Below are positions 43,348 through 53,305 of a stretch of DNA of 64,000 nt, piece after piece. The position numbers and the translations under genes were made by a program. The stretch lies in contig OZ017761.1 in NCBI GenBank assembly GCA_963969365.1, positions 1,488,001 through 1,552,000 of the forward strand, written 5' to 3'. The notes below the pieces were generated by a model, which was not told the origin of the DNA, ran no database searches, and saw only the letters and a program-made list of their open reading frames with translations. Every line of letters starts with the position of its first letter. The stretch's first letter is position 1. The stretch comes from Asterochloris sp. CNOR1. Lineage: Eukaryota > Chlorophyta > Trebouxiophyceae > Trebouxiales > Trebouxiaceae.

Positions 43348-45775
43348 ATGCAGGATGAGCTGGCTCTGGTCAGGGAGGACCTGCACACCCTGCGCCAGCA
43401 GCGTCGCGGAGAGGCCGCAAAGCCGCAGCAGAATGACAAACTGTTCAAAACACTGGACGAAGACATTCACGAACTGGCTGCTAAGGAAAAGCTGCTCATG
43501 GAGATGCATGCCAAGTGGCTCGAGGCACACCCTCCAGGTGAGCAGTCGTTCCGGTCAGCCTGTCTCACAACAAACAGAGCCGCGCAAGCTGGATGTGCTG
43601 GAGCAGTCTGATCAGTGGCTTGCCAAAGGGCTGGCGGAGGCCCTAGCGCTTGGGCTTGCAAGACACATCAGGTTTAGCTCTGTCCACCCCACCAGGGCTG
43701 CACCATCGGGCTGCAGGGTAAGCAGTCTTTTTAGTCAGCATTTTTTGCAGTGATTGAAAAGCGTGAGTGATGATGCCTTGACGCAAAGTGTGGATGCCTT
43801 GGAGCTTGAGCGCCCAGGAAATGCAAACCTCATGAGCTCTTCTCAGTGCGCCGCAAGTGCAAAGACTCAAGAATGCTGAGCTGCTTGTCATGGTAGAGGC
43901 CACCATGGCGATCATGTGCTGTGCCTTGTTGTGATGTGTGGGACACCAGGGTCATGGCCAGGCCCAACATCCAGAGTCATCCAGCTGAGCTTGCTTTAAA
44001 CGGGATTGTATGTTTGCAGGTGCACTCAGCGCAACATTGCTCTCCCGTGCAGCGATAGCAGGTCCTAGCTCTCTTGGAGGTGAATGCCAATGTTTTCTGG
44101 CGTGGCATGGTTGAGTACTTTCCTCTGACATCAGGTCCTTCCTGCAGACGGCTTTGGAGAGTTTGTGAAAGCTCTGTCATCCGAGCTGCTGGGTCCGCTC
44201 ATGACCTGTTTGCGAGCTGCAATGAAGGATGAGTTGAACCTTCAGGCCTCATCATGCAACAGCACCAACATGTTTGAGGCTCTGAAGCGCCTCGGCTTGA
44301 CAGCTTGCCGCAACCTGGCAGTGCCTTGCTGCCTGGCGCCAGACAAATCATTGATGCCAACCGCACTCCGCAAGTTCAAGTGAGACCCCTTTGTGCAGAG
44401 GACGCCTCTCCATCCCCTTCGTCACGCTCTTGTTGTGTATTGACAGGTACGACGACAATCCTTCTGGTTTGCAGGTGGGTGGGGTCTGAGACAAATCCAG
44501 TAGATGTCAAAGCAGGTGTCCAGTGGCTGAAGGACCACATTGCCCTTGATGGGCAAGATGTTCTGGCCATCACCAATCAATCATTTCTGAGAGCTAGCTT
44601 CCTGGACGCCAATATGGTCATCAACGGTAGCAAGACAGACTTTGTGGTAATCTCAGCTCAGGTGGGTGGATGCCTGCATTGGTCCCACATCTGCACATCA
44701 TTAATATGTCCAAGGTAGGCACTGGGTGGCTTGCTCATCATTAAGGCTACGCACCTCATATCTTGCAATGCAGGCAGTAGAGAGGCTGCATTTGAGGCCA
44801 GGCCAGCAGCCAAATGAAGTTCAGCTGCTCAGGTTGCTGAGGTACATAGCAGGATTCTATGAGTCAAAGACCACCAAGCGCTTGGAAGGTGAGTAGCTGG
44901 GCTGACTCCAGAGGCATGGACTCTAATGATCTGGGAGGACCCGCATGCCACTGCATCATATGTTCAGTTGCAGTGCAAAATGCAGCAGCCACTCCAGCTC
45001 AGCTCTTGGAACTCTGCTGCAGAGCGGGGTGGCGTAGGCTGCATGTGGACGCAGGTGGCTGCTCAAGCCATAGCCATTCAGCAGATGCGCCTTGTTGACT
45101 GCAAGGACATCGAGAACAGCAAGGTGCCTGTTTTTGGAGGGGACTTCAATGACCACATGATTCTCCACCACTCTGACCAGGAGCTGCACCTGATGTACCA
45201 CAAGCCCAACGATGCTGAACGGCGTGTGGCTGTGGCTTGCATGCGGCACTTGCTGACAGAGACGGCAGCTAAGATGCCATCAGGTAAGGAGTGGTCTGCC
45301 AAACTGCTGATCTGAATGCGAAGCATGCAGTGGCGCCGTTCTTTAAAAGCATCACAGACTTCTCAGGTCCTGATAATTTCTCGCAGGCGATGGCCTGGCG
45401 GCAGGGGAGGAGAGCGGCCAGGATGATGAGCTGTTGCCAGATGCTCCTGGTGGCAGCTCGGAGGATGGGGGCCCCTCAGGGGAAGCTCATGGGGATCCTG
45501 GTACCTCCAGAGAAGCTGCTGGAGATGCTGGTGGTACTCAGGCCAAGCCCTTTACCCGATCAGCTGCAGCCAAGCGCACAAGGCAGCGCCTGAATGCCAT
45601 GCTGGGACCTCAGGTGGATGCCGAGTACAGTACAGCATTGAACAGGCTGTTGCGCAACCCAGAGGGACATAAATCATTGGGCATGTCCTGCCCACCTCAC
45701 AGCATTGAACACACGCCATTTAGTGAGCAGGTTAGATCTTGGACCATTGCTGCCAACAGCCAGGACCTGAGTTGA
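43348..45775 (+). CDS. Cargo B: Crinkler-type protein with nuclease-like segment
   Basis: Begins MQDELALVREDLHTLRQQRR then KLFKTLDEDIHELAAKEKLL, a coiled coil, to a GTGAGC donor at 43538. The segment LAKGLAEALALGLARHIR (about 43620) is shared with cargo A. Exons at about 44150-44381 (FVKALSSELLGPLMTCLRAA) and from about 44475 read KWVGSETNPVDVKAGVQWL and NMVINGSKTDFVVISAQ. A following exon reads YIAGFYESKTTKRLE, and a later one QVAAQAIAIQQMRLVDCKDI then FGGDFNDHMIL. D...E-x-K...Q spacing resembles the PD-(D/E)XK modules of CR effectors. The C-terminus is acidic, then KPFTRSAAAKRTRQRLNAML, ending SQDLS then TGA. No kinase motifs seen. Exon borders are partly inferred. Confidence 0.5.
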
Positions 45776-46288
45776 TGGCCCATCACTGATGTACATGTCA
45801 TGCTGTCTCAGCCTGGCACATCCTGTCTGGGCCTCGTGCAGGACGCCTTGCCCTTCTTTGAACTCATGTGCTCAATCATACAGTACGCCTCTGTGAACCA
45901 TCGATGAAGCACAGGCACCTTTGAGAAGATGGGTGCTGGGGTTGACGCAGTGTAGACATGCATGAAGGCATCCACCAGATCATCTTGGCTATATGGCTGA
46001 CAGATAAAAGCAAGCACCTTGCAGTACAGCTTGAACTCTATTAGGCCCATGGGTCACACAAGCCAAGCTGTTCAGAGGAGGTCAACAGCGAGGTTTGCTG
46101 TTATCAATTTTCAGCAGGCCAATCACCCGGGCCCATGTCCACAAGCACATCCTGCATGAGGACGCCTCCCTTCAAGCAGACACTGAGGTGAAAAGGCAGT
46201 GCTGGTAGCGTGTGAAGCTGCTGGCTGTTCTGAGATTCCTCACTGTATTGCAGATTCAGTGTGCTGCCGATGCTCTGTGTCCTTTTTT
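45776..46288. other. Stretch after cargo B
   Basis: The minus strand has an 80-codon frame (46050-45808, IEFKLYCKVLAFICQPYSQD) that is not recognised. No other feature seen. Confidence 0.3.
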
Positions 46289-46530
46289 TGCAAGCTGCAT
46301 CCAGCACATCGGTTACCACTCATGAGCTTTTCCCGCTGGAGCAGCAGATTGAGGTTGTGGAGGGCAAGATCAGCATGGTGGAAATGGATTTCTATGAGCT
46401 GCGCAGCACCAGCCAGAATGGCTGGCAGAATAAGTCTGGTGACCTGCATGGACAGGAGAAGCAGCTCCGCATTGGAGAGGAGCAGGTGTGCATGGAGAAG
46501 CTGGTCCTGCTGCATAAGCTAGGGAAATAA
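46289..46530 (+). CDS. Short coiled-coil ORF or terminal exon
   Basis: Frame reads HELFPLEQQIEVVEGKISMV and KQLRIGEEQVCMEKLVLLHK, then LGK and TAA. Charged heptads suggest a coiled coil. It may be the last exon of a cargo gene or a remnant. It sits after an AG acceptor-like site with no start codon of its own. Confidence 0.35.
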
Positions 46531-46624
46531 CAGCTGTCAATGTGGAGGCTCACTGAAGGTAATCCGTGGCTAATGAAGGCCTGTAACTAAGCAACTAGGT
46601 GGACCACCGAGCTGGCATCAACCT

Positions 46625-46725
46625 CTCAGGGTCGACTTGTCACAGGGTGTCACATGGCCTGTAAATATGATGCCCTGTTGCGGGGTGTCACATGGCCTGT
46701 GATAATATGACCTAAAGTCACCAGC
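46625..46725. repeat. Repeated GGGGTGTCACATGGCCTGT motif
   Basis: GGGTGTCACATGGCCTGTRA occurs twice, near 46637 and 46683. The second is followed by TATGACCTAAAG, as near 37195. Single relatives are near 29591 and 37166. Position between genes suggests an element-specific regulatory or UTR sequence (inference). Confidence 0.5.
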
Positions 46726-46800
46726 GACCTTATAGCTGCAGGTCAATGGACTGCTGAGCGGCTTTTGTCTTGAGGTTTTGAGCTCTTCAGGTGCTAAAGC

Positions 46801-47670
46801 ATGCGCTGGGACATCGAGCAAGCCGGGCTGCAGCTGCTGAGCTGCATGCATGTGGACCACTGCAAGGCGGAGCTCTGGTCCGGCAGGCTGCAGGAGGGTG
46901 GCAAGGTCTATGAGGTCCGGCCCAAGGAGTTGATGTCAGGCCCACTTGCCCGCCGACCTGACTGCATCCCTCTGCCTGCAGGTGGCAGTTAAGTGGTTGC
47001 CAGACATTGGCAGTGGCCCAGATGTCATGCAGCGCTTCCTGCAGGAGATCAACCTGCTGTGCCATGCCACGCTGCGATGCCAGCGGGTGTGCAAGGTGCA
47101 TGGGACCTGCATCAAGGAGGAGCGCATCTGCATCGTCATGCAGCTCTATAAGGGCTCCGTTGCACAGCTAATGGCCCAGCAGCAGGGTGAGCTGTGCTCG
47201 CTCCTTGCAGGCAGGTGCCTGCTCAGCCTCAGTACGTCTTGACCCATGGACTGTGGCACACGTGCAGGAGTCCCTCTGCCGCTGGAGGTGGCGCTGCGAT
47301 GGGGCATAGACGCGGCCACCGCTCTGGCAGAATTACACCGGGAGGGCGTCCTCGTGCTGGACGTCAAGTAGGCTGCTCTTTTAAGGTTCTGGCAACCTGG
47401 CCTGCTCTGTGGGATGCAGATATATGCTGTCACCTGCCCCAGCGATGCATGCAACAGCATATAGGCCCCACCATCTCTGGTGGACTCCAGGCCATTGTCT
47501 GCCCTGCAGGCCTGCCAATCTGCTGCTTGACGAGCTGGGGAATATGGTGCTGGCTGATTCGGGCATCTTGCGCATGGTGGATACGATCTCTCAAGTGTGG
47601 CCTGTGCAAAGCTGGGCACTTTTGGCAGGGGGTACAGATCTGAGACATTTTGATGCGGAAGTACCCTGAT
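46801..47670 (+). CDS. Protein-kinase-like gene, probable pseudokinase
   Basis: Exons 46801-46914 (MRWDIEQAGLQLLSCMHVDH), 46982-47186 (VAVKWLPDIGSGPDVMQRFL, CIVMQLYKGSVAQLM), 47268-47367 (LRWGIDAATALAELHREGVL then VLDVK) and from 47510 (PANLLLDELGNMVLADSGIL) join in phase. The N-lobe Lys (VAVKWL) and a catalytic-loop-like LDVKPANLLLDE with Lys and Asn are present. HRD is replaced by VLD and DFG by ADSG, so the catalytic base Asp is kept but the HRD His-Arg and DFG Asp-Phe-Gly contexts are altered. The 3' end is unresolved. Unlike cargo A, it resembles a plain Ser/Thr or RIP-type kinase. Confidence 0.6.
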
Positions 47671-48691
47671 GCTATCCTTGCAGATCTGGCTCAAAGCCTG
47701 CACATGCATGTTGTTGACCTGTTGTGCACTCATACAGGTCTGGCCAGACTGGGCGGATGCACAGCCCTGCGAAGGCGCAGACCTGCACATTCATGTGCCT
47801 GTCCAGTTTTGTCCAAAGCCTGCAGGAGCCTAGATCTGTGCCGGTGCAGTTAATGGCCACTGGCACAGCATGATACAAATCTGTGGAGCCCCGGAGGTTG
47901 CCCAGAACTGTGCAGATACCCCAAAGTCTCAGTTCTGTGCATTCCAGCATTATTGGTCAAAAGCAGGAACTTTCACACAGTTGTTGCTAAATGTAGATCA
48001 TGTAACCAGTTGAAGAAGGTATCACAGGCTGCAGATGCAGCTTGACTCGCACAGCTAAAGCTGCTGCACTCAAAATTTAAATAAAATGTAGCTGCTGTTC
48101 CCCAGACACTCCTTGGGCTCTCCACCACTGGGCCTGCTGTTGGCAAGACGAACTGCTGAATGCCGTCATATGAGTGGGGTAGCTTTTACTGTGAGCTGGC
48201 TAAGCAGTGGCCAAGCTCTCACTGCACTGATGTAAATCTAAAGGCCTGCAGCAGGCCACAGACAAGTCAGGGCACTGCCAGCAAGGCCTGGAGCCAACAA
48301 TTTGTGTTTCGCCCAGAGGGCACATGCTGCCACAGCAAGGTGCCCACATTCACAAGCTCAACAAGACTGTCACAATATATGCAATAAGCAGTCAACACAC
48401 CTCAGCACCTGCTGCAAACCCTGATATTAACAGCAAAGCTGAGCAGCTGCAGGCACAAGCAGTTGATTGTGACGTGGTGGGAGTGCCTGCCGCACCTTCG
48501 GCTCAGACAGAGTCTGTGATGTGAGTATGTCAGCTCTGCTGCTCTGTCTTGCAAAGCAGGATTTTGTACTCTTGCTTCCAGACCTGCAGCTGATCAGACT
48601 GGTGCGATATGTGTCGCACTGACCCTGAGGTACCTTCGCACCTGCAACCAGAAGGCATGCAGGTGATTCGGTGAAGTATGGGACCATGCAC
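47671..48691. other. Stretch between pseudokinase and right TIR
   Basis: Short ORFs only. One plus frame (48324-48524) reads NPDINSKAEQLQAQAVDCDV and is not recognised. The kinase's 3' exons may lie here. Confidence 0.3.
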
Positions 48692-49332
48692 AAGGGGTAG
48701 GCTGCAGCATGCAACAGGAGACGTCAAAGTTGCAGCACAGTACCTGACTGCATTCTGTGAGACACATCTGGTGGGTGCAGGCAGAAGGCGCTGCTGGTGA
48801 GCAAGATCAGGGTGCAGACTGTGCTGCAGAGCCACGCCATCATGGCGCAATGGCAGGGGATCCAAAGGAAGGAGTGCTCACCAGCTGCTCCACAAAAGCC
48901 ACCCTGGATGGAGTGGTCTTCATCATGCGCAGCACTGGATCCTCTTTCATGCATATGGCAGCAGCTACTGCCATACGAAAGGGGACAAAGTTGAAGGCCT
49001 GTGTCTTGGCGCCCGGCGCTGTTGTCCTGTATCTCTCATCTGCACCGTGCCGGTGGCACTGGCATGCACAAGGTTTGCCTTGCTCAGGGACAGCCAAGCC
49101 CGCACTTCAGGAGACAGAAGAACAGCAGCCCTGACATGATGACGAGATTTGCTGCACCTCAAGCGCTGGGCGCACACTGCTGGTCACTTGCAGGTGTTCC
49201 TGCAGGTGTTCTACATGAGCAGTGTGCAGGTGCCTTGTCGATGGCAGCAATTGGGGAGGAGGCGCAGACGCAATGCTTGAAACAGCGCTGACACAGTCAT
49301 GCAGGTCAGATGCCGCATGACCCCTGCAGTCT

Positions 49333-49566
49333 TTATGTAAATGCCACAGCAGGCTTGCACTTAGGCAGCATGGTGGCTTTCAACGTTGCTGGGCACCTTT
49401 CAGGCTCCAGGGTGGACTCGAAGTCTGCATACATCACGTAGCCCTTGCGCCACTTGTTGCAGTCCTTGCCAGAGCGTAGCCCCTTGCGTTTTTGGTTGGA
49501 TAGCATCCCGAGAGGGCCCTCAATGTCTACGTACATACATGCTTCTCTAGCCTCCGTGGTAGCCAC
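49333..49566 (-). CDS. TIR-encoded inward ORF, right copy
   Basis: Right counterpart of the frame at 26627-26868, with the same KGYVMYADFESTLEP segment and stop. Upstream the frame differs: here the other reading is ICKDCGYHGG, a possible CxxC knuckle. Confidence 0.3.
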   Translation of the reverse strand: MATTEAREACMYVDIEGPLGMLSNQKRKGLRSGKDCNKWRKGYVMYADFESTLEPERCPATLKATMLPKCKPAVAFT

Positions 49567-49616
49567 AGTCTTTGCAAATGTCCACCTTATGACCGTGTTT
49601 GCTGAAACCCAGGGCT

Positions 49617-49862
49617 ATGAAGGCTAAGGGGGTGTCCCAGAGCAGCAAGAAGCGCAAAATGGAGCTTGACGATGACATGCCGCCAACTGGTGAGACAGAC
49701 CTGGCTTTCCCAACACCCCGCAACAGCTTTGACAGTGGCATAGCACGCTACTTCACCCTCACTGCCAAGTATCATGCCCAGCAGATGCGCCTCAACAAGC
49801 ACATGGCCCTGTGGATGGTGGGTGGGCGGCCCTCACAGTCCCAAGAGGAGGAGGCTGAATGA
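49617..49862 (+). CDS. TIR-encoded small protein, right copy
   Basis: ATG at 49617; identical in translation to the left copy at 26585-26340 (KKRK patch, acidic end QSQEEEAE). Both copies point outward from the element. Two identical copies are expected from recent duplication or gene conversion of the TIRs. Confidence 0.45.
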   Translation: MKAKGVSQSSKKRKMELDDDMPPTGETDLAFPTPRNSFDSGIARYFTLTAKYHAQQMRLNKHMALWMVGGRPSQSQEEEAE

Positions 49863-50985
49863 GTTGACTGCCGCTCATAGGCCTACATACACGCACACTC
49901 CCAGGGCCACCAGATACGGCAACTTCTCAATGGCAATACGTCCAAAACGCCATTTTCAGCTGCGCAGGCTGAATACGGGTAAAAACGGTGTCCCACCGTG
50001 GAGCAGGCCAAATGAGCCAAAACCCGCAGCTGTGGGCAGTCAAACCTGCGGTCAATCACTTCAGACGCTGCTGCAGCCTGCCAACAGCATGGCAGGTTAC
50101 GGCAATTCATCCTTATCGATAACGTACCACAGATCAACGGCAGGCCAGGCACAAACCCAAGGATCAAGTGCATTCGATCCTTGATAGCCATGCACATGCA
50201 GGCGCCTGTGCGACAACATAGTTGACAACCCAGACACCGAGTTCACAGAGTGGCAGTGGGTTGATCCTGTGCCAGTTGAGGAGCCTGCTGAGTCTCGGCC
50301 TTGAGCCTACAGCCTGCTGCTTCCACAGCAAAGCTCTTTTTACTCACATAAAAAGGCCTGTTGTTTGCATTACGTAACCCCGTATTAACCGTACTATCTA
50401 CGGCTCAACACAATACGAACGGCTGTAATACGGCGAACGTCATACGGCGAACGTCATACGGCGTATGCAGTACTTGGTGGCCCTGCACACTCCTGCACCT
50501 GCTGACAGACCCCTGTAACATCTGTGGTCTGCTAATGACACCCACCTGCCCCTACATACATGCACCCCGCGGGAGCACGTGCACCTCTCCGACCTGCCTA
50601 CATACATGCATTACGCACACCTTTCCGAGCCCCACCTACCTGCCCACCCTACATACATACACCGAGAAGGCAATCACGGCCTAATGACGTGGCACCATGA
50701 TGACAACATACGGCCTAATGACAGGTGCAGCCATTTCCTGGAAGCAGGTGGAAGCGGGTCCAAAGTGCTCTGCCTACACACCTTCTGAAAATGTTGGGGA
50801 GGCTGTCAGAAGTCAACAGAAGCCGTCTGCCTACACAACTTTGGTAGCCGTCCATGCCCACTGCCAGAAGTGGCCTGCTTACACACGTGGGTGAGCTGTT
50901 TGACACCGTCAGATATGGTCTCCAAAGTGCTCCGCTTACACACCCAATCTGACAGTGTCATTATACCGGCATAATTCTAATATAT

Positions 50986-50991
50986 ACAGCC
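50986..50991. repeat. Right target-site duplication (ACAGCC)
   Basis: Matches 25225-25230 exactly. Removing the element and one copy restores a continuous host sequence. Confidence 0.85.
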
Positions 50992-51095
50992 TATTCCCGC
51001 TGTGACAGCACTGTAAGGCCACACTGAGCACCCATAGGAGGCTCTGAGGTTATAGGCAGCCGCTCGTGTGACAAGACATCTTTCTCTCCGCCAGC

Positions 51096-51556
51096 GCAGT
51101 GATAGAAGCGCAAGGGCCTGTGGTCAGGGCCACTGCACTGCTGACTTACTTTGCAGGTATAGGGCTGCTGCTGGGTGCAGCCATTTTTGGCCACAGCAAC
51201 ACTTGTGGGATGGCCACCCTTGCTGCCAGAGTCATGTGCATGAAGAGGAGGTCTCAGTGGCCATCAGCCTGCAAGAAACTGCAGGCAGAGGCATAGCTCA
51301 CATTACAGTGCCCAGCCTGCCTTCTCAGTGAGCAGCTGAGCTGCATCACGCATGAGGTTTGCATGCTGTGTTGACTGATCGTGCCCTTTGCCTGGCTGCA
51401 GTGCATGTCTTGTTCTTTCTAGTGCAGACTTAAACCTTTGCTTTTCAGGCATGGACTCAGCAGAGGCCTCTAAGATGCTTTGCAAGCTGGAGCAAGTGCA
51501 GGCACAAGCCAAGCAGAAGTTCTTAGATGAGACAGACCCAGAGATTTTTCACTGAC
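51096..51556 (+). CDS. Exons of an unrecognised host gene with one membrane segment
   Basis: From about 51096 the frame reads VIEAQGPVVRATALLTYFAG then IGLLLGAAIFGHS, a hydrophobic helix. A separate exon from 51451 reads MDSAEASKMLCKLEQVQAQA then KQKFLDETDPEIFH and TGA at 51556. The two may belong to one gene. Its 5' end lies within 110 bp of the transposon, so the insertion may have displaced its promoter. Family unknown. Confidence 0.35.
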
Positions 51557-51825
51557 GCTTGGCCATCGTGGAACGTGCATCGCAGCGCCTAGTGATGTGG
51601 CATACGTACCACCATGATCCAGGTCCAGTCTTATGCCTTGTGTCTGCCAACTGCTCTAGTGGGGGATTACACATCTGCAGCCATTTGGGCACTTCATGGG
51701 AGGCACCAGACTCAGCGCAGCCATACTACATCAGCAAACTGCAGGACATCAATGTCCATTATGGTAGAGTGTCTCTCCTTTAGGCGCCTCTACTGCGGTG
51801 TAGTCCGAAGCATCACGGTCACGTG

Positions 51826-51895
51826 TTGCTTCTTGCTACGGGTCACAAGCGGTCATGCCTATGGCAAATAGCAGGTGACCCGTAGCAAGAAGCAA
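51826..51895. repeat. Perfect 21-bp inverted repeat (hairpin)
   Basis: Arms 51826-51846 and 51875-51895 are exact reverse complements (core TGCTTCTTGCTACGGGTCAC), with a 28-bp loop. Could be a small MITE-like remnant or a transcribed hairpin; nothing around it decides. Confidence 0.8.
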
Positions 51896-52128
51896 AGCAG
51901 GTGCACTCGCCATCCCAATGTGTCTACACTCCTGCAATGCAGGCTTGCATCATCTCCAACTTTCCAATCAAGGTGAGCTTCTGCTGAGCGCATTGGCCAG
52001 CCATGCAAGGAATCATTGCCCTGCCTATAATATAGTTTCCCATTTAAGCAAAGCATGCTATCTGAGCCACCATTCCTGTTGCTTTGATGCAGAGTCTCAC
52101 CTGCTTCCCACACATCTGTGGCTCATGC

Positions 52129-52351
52129 AGATATATTCCAGATGATTGAAGATCAGTTTCCAGAACTGGAGCGGGACAGCAAAATTGAGTGGCCTCCCAT
52201 CCGTCAAATGTTCTGCAAGCTGATGGGTCTGAGGTCAGTCAGAGGCGAAGAGGGAACCTTCTCCAAGGGAGACTGCTCAGCCAGTGATGCAAGAGTGTAT
52301 GGCGCAGAGGCCGCTAGAACTCTCAGGCAGGCGTTTTGTTGTGGGGGCTGA
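52129..52351 (+). CDS. Unrecognised exon
   Basis: After a CATGCAG acceptor the frame reads YIFQMIEDQFPELERDSKIE then WPPIRQMFCKLMGLRSVRGE, ending in TGA or at an internal donor. Amino-acid composition looks genuinely coding. Family unknown; it may be linked to the exons at 51096-51556. Confidence 0.4.
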
Positions 52352-53305
52352 AGAGCCTGAAAGCATGTGACAAGGCCAAACTTCTGCAGGGCATGCATGC
52401 CTAGCAGATGTCTGGCCTTGCTACAAGCCAGGCACTGAGTACAGCTTTCCAGTTTGCTACTTGAAGTAGTAATGTCAACCAGCCTAGTTCAATCATTCCA
52501 CTTTGGTGTTGTTGGTGCCTTGCTTGGTGACACTGATGCCCTGCTTGGTGACATTGTCTGGAAGCCCGCATCAGGGTTCAAGATGGGGAATGCTCTCATA
52601 GCAGGCAATGCCTCCTGACTTTGGTGCACGGTATTAATTCACTGCTCGTCTTTACTGTCTGCACCTTCATCTCACCTGTAAGCACCCCTTTATGTGTTGA
52701 TTGGCGTTTGAATGAAGACCCTCACTGGACTGTGTACCTTGTAGAAAGCATTAATGTTTGCGAAGGGCATGACATGTGTGGAAGCAATGACTTGCTGCAG
52801 TTGTGCACTGCAGAGAGGGGATGGGCATGACCTGCACTGCAGTGGGGTGGATGGATGGGGCATGACATGCACCTGCATGGAAGTGCACCTGAAGCATCTG
52901 CTCTCCACCCTGCACTTCACCCAGCACTTCAAGCTTGACTTTTGCAGCATCATTATCTGATCGACTCCAAGAAGGCAAGTGGTGTCGCATAGGCACTTTG
53001 GATGCCCATTTGCTGAGCATCAATCCCGGAAAACTTGCCACACTTGCTGGGAGGAAGCGCTCTGATCGGCCCAGCCAGCTTGTAAATTTAGCTTCTTGCA
53101 GACGGTGTCGTGCCGCCAGGCATGGCAGCCCTCTGGAATGGCGGGGTGGCTCAGCATGCAGGTAGCATCCCAGTTCTCGATCTGCACTGCAGCCATGATG
53201 AATGACCAGCACTAAACCCAACATGTGTCTCAGACAAGACTGTCTGCGCAGCATGTCACAGGCTGTCAAGCAACTGGTTGGACTTAATCCTGCTGTCCCG
53301 TGCAG
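52352..53305. other. Unresolved stretch
   Basis: No supported gene. Local short repeats are seen (GCTTGGTGACA(C/T)TG at about 52520-52560; GGGCATGACNTGCACTGCA-like at about 52765-52870). Confidence 0.35.

Larger units (their letters stand above)
39333..43965 (+). repeat. Internal direct repeat, module B
   Basis: Second copy of the module described at 29075-34045. It carries the intact recombinase and a different cargo gene. Confidence 0.82.
25231..50985. mobile_element. Giant DNA transposon, about 25.76 kb, with 2.3-kb terminal inverted repeats
   Basis: The ends are ATATATTAGAATTATGCCGG at 25231 and its reverse complement ending at 50985. Near-identical inverted repeats extend inward to 27507 and from 48692. 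ACAGCC flanks both ends as a 6-bp direct repeat. Inside, in order: a short unexplained stretch, a Rep-like C-terminal piece (-), module A (recombinase pseudogene, FunK1-like cargo), a Rep-like HUH gene (+), module B (intact recombinase, nuclease-like cargo), a coiled-coil ORF and a pseudokinase-like gene. Cryptons, the usual carriers of this recombinase type, lack long TIRs, so either the TIR transposon swallowed a Crypton-like element or this is a distinct class. No DDE transposase was recognised. Confidence 0.88.
48692..50985 (-). repeat. Right terminal inverted repeat, about 2294 bp
   Basis: Inverted counterpart of 25231-27507. Contains an extra 14-bp tandem copy (GAACGTCATACGGC, about 50431-50465) and a one-base indel near 49580. 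Confidence 0.88.

Noticed and set aside
39333-43965. Assembly duplication of module A
   Set aside because: The modules differ at many bases, carry different cargo and differ in stop codons, so they are true diverged copies.
49001-49291. Outward plus-strand gene in the right TIR rich in Cys/His/Trp
   Set aside because: Composition looks like an antisense shadow; the opposite strand gives KTQAFNFVPFRMAVAAAICM, a more natural protein.
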